Source: VAZQ01 sp036557705 (lineage in GTDB: Bacteria; Pseudomonadota; Alphaproteobacteria; Rhizobiales; Xanthobacteraceae). From it: a DNA stretch of 64,000 nt. The position numbers were made by a program, and so were the translations under genes. Position 1 is the stretch's first letter, and each line of letters begins with the position of its first letter. The stretch lies in the NCBI GenBank assembly GCA_036557705.1, contig DATBHB010000138.1:21229-85228 (forward strand). The letters run 5' to 3'. Below, in pieces: positions 39,952 to 48,668 of this stretch. The notes under the pieces were generated by a model. The model did not search any database and had not been told where the DNA came from. It saw nothing but the letters and a program-made list of their open reading frames with translations.

Positions 39952-40053
39952 TCGTATGCCGGTCTAATCGCCCCGCGCTTGCAGGCTCAGCAGGAGCGCC
40001 ATGCCTCCTCCCCCCATCCGCGCCGAGAAAAGGCAAGATATGGCGCGCCTAAC

Positions 40054-40086
40054 AAAAAGAGCGGGCCCCCGGGGGAACCCACTCTC
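40054..40086 (-). terminator. Intrinsic terminator (attenuator) ahead of rimP
   Basis: On the minus strand the arm AGAGTGGGTTCCC pairs (with wobbles) to GGGGGCCCGCTCT and is followed by TTTTT. It lies about 100 bases upstream of the rimP start, between the promoter at 40142-40169 and the gene. Such a position implies transcript attenuation, or termination of incoming transcription. Confidence 0.7.
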
Positions 40087-40135
40087 AAAAGCCGGTCAGA
40101 TCGCATCCAACCGTTATGAGACGTCCTTAACGGAC
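40087..40135 (-). promoter_or_regulatory. rimP leader RNA with alternative hairpins
   Basis: The leader contains GTCCGTTAAGGAC, which can fold as GTCC/GGAC, and CCGTTA with a downstream TAACGG. These two foldings exclude one another. Together with the terminator this resembles an attenuator switch, but what it senses is unknown. Confidence 0.4.
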
Positions 40136-40141
40136 ACGGCA

Positions 40142-40169
40142 AATATAGCCATTTGCGTTGGCGACGCAA
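40142..40169 (-). promoter_or_regulatory. Predicted promoter of the rimP operon
   Basis: On the minus strand, -35 TTGCGT (40164-40169) and -10 TATATT (40142-40147) are 16 bases apart. A TTGCGT / ACGCAA inverted pair (40153-40169) overlaps the -35 box. Transcription would start near 40135. Confidence 0.5.
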
Positions 40170-40388
40170 GGCCCTCAAGACAGGCCCTCAAGTCTGGCTA
40201 GCAAACGGCATCCGTGTCCCGGACGCCACCAGGGCGTGAACGCTCTTAAGGCGCGCGGGACACGGTAACCGGGCGCCGGCAACCGATTACTAACCGTTCC
40301 TTCAGAATTCGCGGACTAATTTCGAGTTCTGGCACCGATCTTATCGAAGCGGCTCTCAATAGACGCGGCTCTGAAGACGAGGATCGAG

Positions 40389-41210
40389 ATGGTCCTATCC
40401 TCCGCAATTCCCGAACTGGAGAACGTGCTCCAGCACGGCTCGCCGGAGAGGCTCCATCTCGCATTGCGGGGAGTCACGACACTGTTTGTCGAGGGTGCGA
40501 GCCGTTTTAACGATTCCCATGTTCGATTGTTCGAGGGGGTCCTCGGCACGATCCTTGATAGAGTCGACACGCGATCGCGTGCAGAACTTTCCCAGCGCCT
40601 TGCGCCCATTTCCAATGCACCCGCAGAAATCGTGCGCCGGCTCGCCCGCGATACGGACATTTCCGTCGCCGGGCCCGTGCTGGAGAGGTCGCCGCAACTT
40701 CCCGATGCCGAGCTTGTCGAGATCGCCAGAACCGGAAGCGACGCTCATCGCCGCGCCATATCTCGCCGGAAAGCCCGGGGGGAAACACCTGTTCAATTGG
40801 CTCAACTCATCGCGGCATCCGGACCGCGCGATGACACCGCCGCAGGATGCGCGACCGAGGGGCCCCGCGAAAAGCGCAAGCTCAATCAGGCGATACTGAT
40901 CGAGCTTGCCCGAAGCGGTCGCCATGAGGAAATGGTCACAATGGTCGCCGAAATCTGCGCCGTGCCAGGCGAAGCAGTGGCCCGGCTCATGGCCGGTGAG
41001 CGACCCGACCCAGTGCTCGTTCTCTGCAAGTCGGCTGGTTTCGAATGGCCGGCCGCCGAGGCTCTGATCCGGGCCTGCCCGCGCATGGGAACTTCCACCA
41101 TCGAGAGCGCACGTTCAAATTTCGAGCGCCTCTCGGCCGCGACCGCTGACCGGGTGATGCGGTTCTGGCGCTATCGGAGGACAGAGGACAGACGGCAGAA
41201 GACAGAATAG
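40389..41210 (+). CDS. DUF2336 domain protein
   Basis: 273 residues. N-terminus: VLSSAIPELENVLQHGSPER, and EIVRRLARDTDISVAGPVLE, the HEAT-like helical DUF2336 start. C-terminus: RKLNQAILIELARSGRHEEM with MAGERPDPVLVLCKSAGFEW. The central ~90 residues of the usual ~360-residue family are missing or divergent around AISRRKARGETPVQ, so an internal deletion is likely. The last codons (RRTEDRRQKTE) are written by GGACAGA-type repeats, which also supply the TAG stop. Relatives are linked to cell-cycle or surface behaviour in rhizobia, but the function is unknown. Confidence 0.7.
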   Translation: MVLSSAIPELENVLQHGSPERLHLALRGVTTLFVEGASRFNDSHVRLFEGVLGTILDRVDTRSRAELSQRLAPISNAPAEIVRRLARDTDISVAGPVLERSPQLPDAELVEIARTGSDAHRRAISRRKARGETPVQLAQLIAASGPRDDTAAGCATEGPREKRKLNQAILIELARSGRHEEMVTMVAEICAVPGEAVARLMAGERPDPVLVLCKSAGFEWPAAEALIRACPRMGTSTIESARSNFERLSAATADRVMRFWRYRRTEDRRQKTE

Positions 41211-41232
41211 CGCTTCGGCCGCGTGGACAAGG

Positions 41233-41356
41233 CGCTCCGGTAGCCCGGATTTGCGCTTGCAAATCCGGGGTGGCGTCCGCGGGTCCCCGGATTGCGCGAT
41301 CGGGCGGCGGATAACTCTCGCGGTTTTGATCTCGCGCAATCCGGGCTACGCGGAGC
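41233..41356. repeat. Palindromic repeat (GTAGCCCGGATT family)
   Basis: CGCTCCGGTAGCCCGGATT on the left is mirrored by AATCCGGGCTACGCGGAGCG on the right, with inner hairpins. The right arm contains the TAG stop codon of trmB (41346-41348, minus strand). Confidence 0.6.
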
Positions 41357-42080
41357 GAATACCAATCTGTCCTCCGTCATCCGTCGTCCGTCGCCTGAAA
41401 ATCAGATATGACGGCACGCGACCCTGTTGCCTGGCTTTGTTTTCGTAGCGCGTCGCAGTGAACCCTGGCCAGGGCGTTCGCCAATCGTTGGCGCGCTCGG
41501 CGGTCCAATCAAAATGAGCCGAACGCATGAGACGAGCGAGCGTCCAGGCGACGTAATCCGGCCAATCGCTGACAAAACGGAACTCGCCGCCAGGGCGCAG
41601 AATACGCGCAATGGCGGCGACGGTTTGGGCCTGCACGAAGCGGCGTTTCCAGTGGCGCCGTTTCGGCCAGGGGTCCGGATAGATCAGATCGAGCCGCGTA
41701 ATCGAGCACGGCGGCAGCCAATCGAGCAGGGGAACGGCGTCACCAAAATGAAGGCGAACATTGACGAGGTTGCGCGCCGCTATCCCTGCCAGGGCCTTGG
41801 CCATGCCGTTAAGAAACGGTTCGGCACCGATGATGCCGATGTCGGGCCGCTGCTCCGCTTGCGTGATCATGTGCTCGCCGCCCCCGAAACCGATCTCAAG
41901 AGTGATGAGTTCCGGAGCATGGGGAAACAGGGTCGCGAGGCTGCTGGGCGCCGGCCGCGTGAGGTCGAGCGCCAAACGCGGCAGCAGCGAGTCGAAGATT
42001 GCCGCCTGCCGAGGCTTGAGCGCGTGTCCCTTGCGCCGGCCGTAGAAAGCCCCCCGGCGTAGCGAATGCTCGTGTGCCAA
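41346..42080 (-). CDS. trmB: tRNA (guanine-N7-)-methyltransferase TrmB
   Basis: 244 residues. LRRGAFYGRRKGHALKPRQA at the start, the AdoMet site TLEIGFGGGEHMITQAEQRP, the substrate motif LDLIYPDPWPKRRHWKRRF, and GFTATRYENKARQQG before the end are TrmB signatures. It methylates G46 in the variable loop of many tRNAs. The normal end would be near YLIFRRR. The last ~14 residues (TTDDGGQIGIRSA) and the stop lie in the GGACAGA/GTAGCCCGG repeats, so the C-terminus was extended by repeat insertion. It is 2 bases from metK. Confidence 0.93.
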   Translation of the reverse strand: MAHEHSLRRGAFYGRRKGHALKPRQAAIFDSLLPRLALDLTRPAPSSLATLFPHAPELITLEIGFGGGEHMITQAEQRPDIGIIGAEPFLNGMAKALAGIAARNLVNVRLHFGDAVPLLDWLPPCSITRLDLIYPDPWPKRRHWKRRFVQAQTVAAIARILRPGGEFRFVSDWPDYVAWTLARLMRSAHFDWTAERANDWRTPWPGFTATRYENKARQQGRVPSYLIFRRRTTDDGGQIGIRSA

Positions 42081-42082
42081 AT

Positions 42083-43366
42083 TCAGCTAAGCGCGCGCTT
42101 GAGGGCCTCGGCGAGATCGGTCCTCTCCCAGGAGAAGCCGCCGTCGCTGTCGGCGGGCCGGCCGAAATGTCCATAGGCGGCGGTGCGACGATAGATCGGC
42201 AGGTTGAGCTTGAGGGCACGCCGGATGCTGGTTGGCCGCAGCGGAAAAATCTCCGGCAGCACCTTCTGAAGCCTCGCCTCGTCGACATTGCTGGTCCCGT
42301 GCGTGTCCACCAGCAGCGACATCGGGTCCGCCACCCCGATCGCATAGGCGATCTGAATCGTACAGCGCTCCGCCAGACCGGCGGCGACCACATTCTTGGC
42401 AAGGTAGCGGGCCGCATAGGCGGCGGAACGATCGACCTTGGTTGGGTCCTTGCCTGAAAAGGCGCCGCCGCCGTGGGGCGCATAACCCCCATAGGTATCG
42501 ACGATAATCTTGCGGCCGGTCAGGCCGCAGTCGCCGTCCGGGCCGCCAACCACGAAATTGCCGGTAGGGTTGACGAGAAAATCGGAGACTTTTCTCGGCA
42601 TCCAGCCTTCCGGAAGGGCTGTCTCCACGGTGTCGGCAATCATGTCCTTGACCATCGCGGGCGTATATTTCTTGCCGTTCCGCGTCGTCGCATTGTGCTG
42701 TGTCGATACGACGACCTTGGTGCAGCCGACGGCCTTGCCGCCGGCATATCTGACCGTGACCTGGCTCTTGGCGTCGGGCCCAAGATCGAACAGCTGGCCG
42801 GAGCGCCGTTTCTCCGACAGCATCTTGAGTACGCGGTGGGCAAAATAGATCGGGGCCGGCATGAACGAATTCTTCTCGTAGATTTCGCTCTCCGTGCAGG
42901 CAAAACCAAACATCATGCCCTGATCGCCTGCACCCTCTTCTTCGCCAGTCTTTTGCCTGTTGTGCTTCTTGGCATCGACCCCGCGCGCAATGTCAGGCGA
43001 TTGGCCGTGCAGGAGAACCTCGATGTCAGCCCCGCGATGCGAAAAGCCTTCCTGGTCGTACCCGATGTCCTTGACCACATCGCGGGCGATTTGCGCGATC
43101 ATCTCGCGATTGATCTGTGCCTTTCCATTATGTCTGTAGAACAGCGGGGGCTGCCCGCGACCCTCCCCGGCGATGATGATTTTGTTGGTGGTGCACAGCG
43201 TCTCGCAGCCAAGGCGGGTATTCACGCTGCTCTGATCCGCAATGCCGAGCTTGACGTCATTGGCGACGAAGGCATCGAGCACCGCATCTGAAATCTGATC
43301 GCAAATCTTGTCGGGATGCCCCTCAGAAACCGATTCGCTGGTGAATAGATGGTCCTTAAGCAACAC
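42083..43366 (-). CDS. metK: S-adenosylmethionine synthetase MetK
   Basis: 427 residues. FTSESVSEGHPDKICDQISD (ATP and methionine site), GAGDQGMMFGFACTESE, DSKSQV-type central region, NPTGNFVVGGPDGDCGLTGR and GGGAFSGKDPTKVDRSAAYA are the family signatures. It condenses ATP and methionine to AdoMet, which TrmB next door consumes. No SAM-II-like riboswitch structure was found in the ~60 bases upstream. It is preceded at ~350 bases by an XRE regulator on the same strand. Confidence 0.95.
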   Translation of the reverse strand: MLLKDHLFTSESVSEGHPDKICDQISDAVLDAFVANDVKLGIADQSSVNTRLGCETLCTTNKIIIAGEGRGQPPLFYRHNGKAQINREMIAQIARDVVKDIGYDQEGFSHRGADIEVLLHGQSPDIARGVDAKKHNRQKTGEEEGAGDQGMMFGFACTESEIYEKNSFMPAPIYFAHRVLKMLSEKRRSGQLFDLGPDAKSQVTVRYAGGKAVGCTKVVVSTQHNATTRNGKKYTPAMVKDMIADTVETALPEGWMPRKVSDFLVNPTGNFVVGGPDGDCGLTGRKIIVDTYGGYAPHGGGAFSGKDPTKVDRSAAYAARYLAKNVVAAGLAERCTIQIAYAIGVADPMSLLVDTHGTSNVDEARLQKVLPEIFPLRPTSIRRALKLNLPIYRRTAAYGHFGRPADSDGGFSWERTDLAEALKRALS

Positions 43367-43566
43367 TTTTGAGCACTCCCCTCGCCGACCGGTGCCGGCG
43401 TTCTGGCAGCGTGCCTACCACGGGGTCAAGCCGCTGCCCACGGAGGGCGCTTATAGCAAGCCGCGCAATCTTTGACTCTGCATGCCAGGCTGATCACCCG
43501 GGCATCCACGTCTTTTTCGCGGGCTGATATTGAGCAGGCGGCATGCTCCGTTACCCTCTCCCCCAT

Positions 43567-43591
43567 CCAGCGCGGGCTTGTCCCGCGCTGG
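43567..43591. repeat. Short perfect palindrome upstream of metK
   Basis: CCAGCGCGGG (43567-43576), loop CTTGT, CCCGCGCTGG (43582-43591). A second small hairpin, GCTCGC-TTC-GCGAGC, lies at 43655-43670. They fill the gap between metK and the XRE regulator. Confidence 0.5.
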
Positions 43592-43710
43592 ACATTATTA
43601 ATGAGCGAATCGGCCAAGGCCGACTTGCGGTGGGAGTGGGTCGCCCGCCTAAGCTCGCTTCGCGAGCGGCGGCGAGCGGGTTCGATCGACCATGACGGTA
43701 GCCGCGATCG

Positions 43711-44124
43711 TCAGCCCCCGCCCGCCTCGGCGCCGGCAATCTCTTCCACCAGATCGACGATGCGCCGCCGGAGTCTGGTACCCTTGATTCGGGTGAAGGC
43801 CTTGCTCAGGGCCAGTCCTTCGGACGTAGTCAGAAAGTCGGACAGATAGGCCGGCGAGGGCGCGCCTTTGACCGCCTCCGGCTGAGCATTCAGGTTCGGG
43901 GCGCCGTCGAAAAAAAACGACACCGGCACCTGCAGGATACTGGAAATCTGCTGCAGTCTGCTGGCTCCGATCCGGTTTGTGCCCTTCTCATATTTCTGGA
44001 CCTGCTGGAAAGTGAGACCGAGGGCTTCGCCCAGCTTTTCCTGGCTCATGCCGAGCATCATCCGACGCATCCGGACCCGGCCCCCCACATGCCTGTCGAC
44101 CGGGTTAGGGGCCTTCTTCGCCAT
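43711..44124 (-). CDS. XRE-family transcriptional regulator
   Basis: 137 residues. The helix-turn-helix is VRMRRMMLGMSQEKLGEALG then LTFQQVQKYEKGTNRIGASR (residues ~17-55), a standard Cro/C1-type DNA-binding domain. The C-terminal ~75 residues contain FFDGAPNLNAQPEAVKG and a helix. Orthologs next to metK and lnt are common in Bradyrhizobium relatives. Target unknown. In related alphaproteobacteria such regulators control methionine or sulfur genes or developmental genes, but that is speculative here. Confidence 0.8.
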   Translation of the reverse strand: MAKKAPNPVDRHVGGRVRMRRMMLGMSQEKLGEALGLTFQQVQKYEKGTNRIGASRLQQISSILQVPVSFFFDGAPNLNAQPEAVKGAPSPAYLSDFLTTSEGLALSKAFTRIKGTRLRRRIVDLVEEIAGAEAGGG

Positions 44125-44218
44125 AACGATCTCCTATGCGGCCGTGGGTTGCTGTGGAGGCGCAATAGCTATCATTGCGGGTATTGCAATCAACGTAAGG
44201 TATTTGTTAAATTTGTAT

Positions 44219-45883
44219 TCAACCGCCGATATATCGTGGTTTGGTTGGCTTGGTCCGGCGCCCGCGCTTCCAGAAAATGAGAATGAACGCAAGCGTAACC
44301 ATGCCTGCCGCGGGCAGGTCGCCGAGGCGCGCATAGGCGGTCGGAGGTAAAGGAGCCGGGAGCGGCGAATCGAGCACATCCTCTACCCCCAGCGGCAATG
44401 ACCTGACAATGCGGCCGAGGGGATCGATGACCGCCGAAATTCCTGTATTGGCGGCCCGCACCAGCGGCAATCCCTCCTCGATGGCCCGCATTCGCGCCTG
44501 AGCCAGGTGCTGGTACGGACCGGGGCTGGCGCCGAACCAGCCGTCGTTGGTGAGGTTGAGCATCCATCCGGGGCGATCGCCGGCCGGCATGATTGCACCC
44601 GGAAAAATGGCTTCATAGCAAAGTAACGGAACGGCATCCGCGGCCCCCGGTATTGCGAGAGGGCGCCGCCGAGCGCCGGAAAGAAATCCGCCGCGCAGCT
44701 TGGTCAGCTGAGTGAGGCCAAGTCGTTCAAGAAAATCCTGAAACGGCAGGTACTCGCCGAAGGGAACCAAATGCACCTTGTCATAGACCGAGAGAGGCGA
44801 ACCGGTGTGATCGATCACATAGATCGAATTGTATGCACGGGTGATAGCTGCGGTTGGAACGATTTCCGGTGCGCGTACCGCTCCGGTAATCAACACCGTC
44901 TGCGGCGGCAGCATCATTGCGATCTGGGCAAGGGCACTAGGTTCGCGGGTAAGGAAGAACGGGAACGCCGATTCCGGCCAGATCAGGTGCGTGACGCCGG
45001 TCAACCCGGCTGAGGCCGAACCGTCGCCGCGCTCGGAAAGTGCAACATACCGGTCCATCACCTGCTGCTTCTGCGAGTATTTGAATTTCTCGTCCTGCTG
45101 CAGGTTGGGCTGCATGATGCGAAGCCGGACGCCTTCAACCAATGCGGTCGGCGCACCCGCAAGCCGCATCGCCCCATACCCCGTCATGGAGACAACAAGG
45201 AGGATTGCCAAGCCGGGTGCGGCCCACCGATAGGAACTCTCGGCGCGGTCGTCGGCGATGACCGCAGGCGACGCGTAGACCAGGATGGCGACGAAGGTCA
45301 GGCCCCAGAGCCCGATCAGAGATGCCGCTTGCGCAATCGGCAGCGGGGTCGCCAAAAGGTAGCCGAATGCATTCCAGGGAAAGCCGGTTAGCAAGTGGCC
45401 GCGCAGCCACTCGGCGGCCGTGAACGCGCCCGCAAGGGCGAGAATACGCAGCGCCCCCGCCGTCCAGAGGAGCCGCGCCAGCGCGGCCCCCAGCGCCGTA
45501 TACACCGCAAGGTACGCCGGCAATGCGACCACTGCGAATGGCAATAGCCATCCGAACGTCCTGGCATCGACCAGGAAAGCGTACCCGATCCAATAAAGAC
45601 CAGCGAGAAAGTAGCCAAATCCGAACCACCAGCCGATGCCGGCGGCTGCGAAAGCTGTGCCGAACGAGCCGGCACCGCAGCCATCGAGCAGCCAGACCAA
45701 AACCGGGAACGTCAGGAATGGCGCCGGCCAGATGTCGAACGGCGGCAGGCCCAGCGCGGTTATGGCGCCCGCCGCGAAAGCGATCAGGGCGCGTTTCCAT
45801 CCCCACGCCAGCACGATCGAATGCGCGACGCGCGTGAACATGGGCGGCTGCAAATGCTGGCTGGCCAGGGGAGCGGTCGTCAC
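44219..45883 (-). CDS. lnt: Apolipoprotein N-acyltransferase Lnt
   Basis: 554 residues, GTG start at 45883 overlapping the stop of the CBS protein by 4 bases. About seven N-terminal membrane helices precede a nitrilase-fold periplasmic domain with Glu in THLIWPESAFPFFL, Lys in VYDKVHLVPFGEYLPF and Cys in PLLCYEAIFPG, the Lnt catalytic triad. It N-acylates the lipid-modified Cys of outer-membrane lipoproteins, such as the lipoprotein predicted at 6259. Last helix GMVTLAFILIFWKRGRR. It is in one transcription unit with ybeY, phoH and miaB upstream. Confidence 0.93.
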   Translation of the reverse strand: MTTAPLASQHLQPPMFTRVAHSIVLAWGWKRALIAFAAGAITALGLPPFDIWPAPFLTFPVLVWLLDGCGAGSFGTAFAAAGIGWWFGFGYFLAGLYWIGYAFLVDARTFGWLLPFAVVALPAYLAVYTALGAALARLLWTAGALRILALAGAFTAAEWLRGHLLTGFPWNAFGYLLATPLPIAQAASLIGLWGLTFVAILVYASPAVIADDRAESSYRWAAPGLAILLVVSMTGYGAMRLAGAPTALVEGVRLRIMQPNLQQDEKFKYSQKQQVMDRYVALSERGDGSASAGLTGVTHLIWPESAFPFFLTREPSALAQIAMMLPPQTVLITGAVRAPEIVPTAAITRAYNSIYVIDHTGSPLSVYDKVHLVPFGEYLPFQDFLERLGLTQLTKLRGGFLSGARRRPLAIPGAADAVPLLCYEAIFPGAIMPAGDRPGWMLNLTNDGWFGASPGPYQHLAQARMRAIEEGLPLVRAANTGISAVIDPLGRIVRSLPLGVEDVLDSPLPAPLPPTAYARLGDLPAAGMVTLAFILIFWKRGRRTKPTKPRYIGG

Positions 45884-47031
45884 GGCCGGCTTGCTGCCTT
45901 GGGCGGGGGATCAGGCGAGAGCTTGGGCGAGTTTTCCGGAGAGACAGAAACCTCGTTGGGCGCCTTCGTCGTCGTCGCGGCACCGACCAAGCCGGCCTTG
46001 TGGTGTGTTCCGCCATTCATTCGATCCGTGCTGTGCGAAATTTTCAGCTTCTTGACGCGACGGGGATCGGCTTCCAGCACTTCAATTTCGAATCGGCCGG
46101 GCCCAGGCACCACCTCGCCACGAACCGGCACCCGGCCGATGCGGCTCGCGATATAGCCGGCGAGGGTGTCCACATCGTTCGCAATCTCGCCGACATCGAA
46201 TTGGGGACCGATCGTGGAGGTGACGTCTTCGAGGCTGGCGCGGCCGTCGGCCAGAAACGAGCCGTCCGCCTGGCGCACCACGCTCGGCGCCAAATGCTCG
46301 TCGTGCTCGTCGGCGATCTCGCCGACTATTTCTTCGACGATATCCTCCATTGACGCAGCGCCGTCGGTGCCGCCGTACTCGTCGACCACGAGGGCGAGAT
46401 GAATCTGCGTGGCCTGCATCTTCGCCAGCAGGTCGAGCACCGGCATCGAGGGAGGCACGAACAACATTTCGCGCACCAGCTTTGTGGCGGAGAGCGGCAT
46501 CGAGAGATCGACCGCCCGAAGATCGAGGCCCGCCGGCAACGGCTTCTTGCGCTTGCTGCCGGGCTTTGCGGCCGCCTCTCCGGCGCGCGTCGTCATCGCG
46601 GCGACGAGATCGCGGATATGGACCATGCCGATGGCGTCGTCGAGAGTATCGCCATAGACCACCAGGCGCGAATGCCCTTGGTTGGCAAACGTCTTGAGGA
46701 GTTCGCCAAGCGTAATATCTTGCGGTACCGCAATAATATCGGCCCGCGGCACCATCACGTCGATAACGCGCCGCTCGCGCAGGCCCAGGATGTTCCTGAG
46801 CATGGCGCGCTCCTTCGGCGAAAGGCCACCTGCATGCGCTTCAAGCTCCTTGAGGGCCGAGCGCATGGAACCGGAGTTCCAGCCGAACAGGGCGCGAAGC
46901 ACGCGCGCAAACCAGCTTTTGGCCCCTTCCAAGCCATGCGAAGCCCGTCGCGTAACCGGAACCGGGAGATTGCGAGTTTCGGTTCCGGCCTCGGGCGGTT
47001 CGGCGGCGGTACCCGGGTCGCTATCGGGCAT
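45880..47031 (-). CDS. CBS-domain protein of the CorC/HlyC family
   Basis: 383 residues. KERAMLRNILGLRERRVIDV with MVPRADI opens the CBS pair (two CBS motifs: LGELLKTFANQGHSRLVVYG; LARKMQATQIHLALVVDEYG). GTDGAASMEDIVEEIVGEI and a CorC/HlyC transporter-associated domain (FDVGEIANDVDTLAGYIASR) follow. The long C-terminal tail is Pro/Lys-rich. Despite the 'hemolysin' label, the family is linked to magnesium/cobalt efflux or sensing. It lies between ybeY and lnt. Confidence 0.82.
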   Translation of the reverse strand: MPDSDPGTAAEPPEAGTETRNLPVPVTRRASHGLEGAKSWFARVLRALFGWNSGSMRSALKELEAHAGGLSPKERAMLRNILGLRERRVIDVMVPRADIIAVPQDITLGELLKTFANQGHSRLVVYGDTLDDAIGMVHIRDLVAAMTTRAGEAAAKPGSKRKKPLPAGLDLRAVDLSMPLSATKLVREMLFVPPSMPVLDLLAKMQATQIHLALVVDEYGGTDGAASMEDIVEEIVGEIADEHDEHLAPSVVRQADGSFLADGRASLEDVTSTIGPQFDVGEIANDVDTLAGYIASRIGRVPVRGEVVPGPGRFEIEVLEADPRRVKKLKISHSTDRMNGGTHHKAGLVGAATTTKAPNEVSVSPENSPKLSPDPPPKAASRP

Positions 47032-47036
47032 GGCAG

Positions 47037-47606
47037 TTAAATGGCAGCCGTTGGCAGCATGCGCAAATAGGGATTGGGGACGCCAATGCGCGCCAGGACT
47101 GCGATTTCCAGGGCTTCCATGGTCTCTGCTTGTGCGTCCGCCTGATGGTCGTAGCCGACGAGATGGAGAAACCCGTGCACGGCAAGGTGGGCGATATGAT
47201 GCCTTAACGGCTTCTGCTCGGCCCGGGCCTCGCGCGCGGCCGTCTCATACGCGATGATGATATCACCCAGACAATGATGTGCATTGGGAACTCTCGGAGC
47301 GTGTTTCTCGGCCTTTGAGGCGGCGCCGGAATCGAAGCAACTCTGTTTCCTTTTCGGTGCCGCTGGGAATGACAGCACATTGGTGGGCTGATCCTTGCGG
47401 CGCCAATCTCGGTTGAGGGTGCGCACTGCCGCGTCATCGGCCAGCACGATGGCGAGTTCGCCGCCGCTTGCCGTGGCCAAGGCTGCTTCCCCGATGGCAC
47501 GCCGCAGCACCGTCCTGATCCCACGCCTGTCGGTCCACAACGGCGACCTGATCACGATGTCCAAAACGGGCGCTGCTCTGGTCCGCCAACGCGGTCCTTC
47601 CTTCAT
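47037..47606 (-). CDS. ybeY: Endoribonuclease/rRNA maturation factor YbeY
   Basis: 189 residues. The zinc signature H-x3-H-x5-H appears as HLAVHGFLHLVGYDH near residue 145. Core beta strands ELAIVLADDAAVRTLNRDWR and RKDQPTNVLSFP precede it. An insertion of about 27 residues (after SFPAAP: RKQSCFDSGAASKAEKHAPR...) separates NVLSFP from LGDIII, which most YbeY proteins join almost directly. It is required for 3' maturation of 16S rRNA and 70S quality control. It overlaps the phoH stop by 4 bases. Confidence 0.9.
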   Translation of the reverse strand: MKEGPRWRTRAAPVLDIVIRSPLWTDRRGIRTVLRRAIGEAALATASGGELAIVLADDAAVRTLNRDWRRKDQPTNVLSFPAAPKRKQSCFDSGAASKAEKHAPRVPNAHHCLGDIIIAYETAAREARAEQKPLRHHIAHLAVHGFLHLVGYDHQADAQAETMEALEIAVLARIGVPNPYLRMLPTAAI

Positions 47607-48601
47607 TCTCCGGCCTCGCGCGCTCGCGCAGCGTTGAGTGCCGCCTTCTCGTAGGCTTCGACGATGCGGGCAACCAGTTCATGGCGGATCACATCTTCGG
47701 CCATGAAGACGACATGACCGATTCCCTCCACATTCGCGAGCAGTCGGGTCGCCTCGGCAAGCCCCGATGTCTGCCCATAGGGCAAATCCACCTGGCTTGG
47801 ATCGCCCGTCACGATCATGCGGCTGTTCTCGCCCAGACGGGTAAGGCACATCTTCATCTGGATCGACGTCGTGTTCTGCGCCTCGTCGAGAATAACGACG
47901 GCATTGGCAAGCGTTCGTCCCCGCATGAAGGCGAGCGGGGCGATCTCGATCTCGCCGGTTTGCATGGCGCGCTCGACAATCCGGGCATCCATGAGGTCGT
48001 AAAGCGCATCATAGATCGGGCGCAGATAGGGATCGACCTTCTCGCGCATGTCGCCCGGCAGGAAGCCGAGGCGCTCGCCCGCCTCCACCGCCGGTCGCGT
48101 CAGGACGATGCGATCGACTTCCTTGCGCTCGAACAGCTGCACCGCATGCGCCACCGCCAGCCAGGTTTTTCCGGTTCCGGCCGGCCCGGTGCCGAATACG
48201 AGGGCATTGCGCCGCAGCGCGCGAATGTAGGCGTCCTGGGCTCGGGTGCGCGCCCGCACTGGACGCTTGCGCAGGTTGATTTCCTCAAAACTTGGCCGCG
48301 CCGTCGCGGGATCGTAGTCGAACAGTGAACCCTGCGCGATGGCAAGCCGGATGGCGCCCTCGACATCGCCGAAGACGAGTTCATCTCCGCGCTTAAGCCT
48401 GGCATAGAGCCCTTCAAGGACGCGGCGAGCCTGCTCGCAGGCGTCGCGCGATCCCTCAAGAACGACCTGATTACCGCGCTGTTCCGCGATCACTCCGAGC
48501 CTGCGCTCGATCAGCGCAAGGTTCTCGCCGTATTGCCCAAACAGCAACGAAGCAAGGCGGTTATCGTCGAAACTGAGTGCGACCTGGGCCCCTTCCTCCA
48601 C
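47603..48601 (-). CDS. phoH: PhoH-family ATPase
   Basis: About 332 residues from GTG 48601. The start is uncertain; the long upstream extension in this frame is antisense to miaB and rejected. P-loop in VFGTGPAGTGKTWLAVAHAV, Walker B in NAVVILDEAQNTT, then RMIVTGDPSQVDLPYGQTS. N-terminal KH-like RNA-binding segment SLLFGQYGENLALIERRLGV. PhoH proteins with ybeY downstream are thought to be RNA helicase/ATPases acting with YbeY in ribosome maturation. Overlap with ybeY (ATGA) supports coupling. Confidence 0.9.
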   Translation of the reverse strand: MEEGAQVALSFDDNRLASLLFGQYGENLALIERRLGVIAEQRGNQVVLEGSRDACEQARRVLEGLYARLKRGDELVFGDVEGAIRLAIAQGSLFDYDPATARPSFEEINLRKRPVRARTRAQDAYIRALRRNALVFGTGPAGTGKTWLAVAHAVQLFERKEVDRIVLTRPAVEAGERLGFLPGDMREKVDPYLRPIYDALYDLMDARIVERAMQTGEIEIAPLAFMRGRTLANAVVILDEAQNTTSIQMKMCLTRLGENSRMIVTGDPSQVDLPYGQTSGLAEATRLLANVEGIGHVVFMAEDVIRHELVARIVEAYEKAALNAARAREAGE

Positions 48602-48668
48602 TCCGGCAGCGGGCTTAAGAAACGAAGATTTATCCGATCCTGGTGTGCGCAAGCGGCTTTGGCCCCGA

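Noticed and set aside
43367..43500. Possible SAM-II riboswitch before metK
   Set aside because: The CGCGGTGATTT...GCTAAA pseudoknot pattern was not found in the leader; only generic GC-rich palindromes are present.
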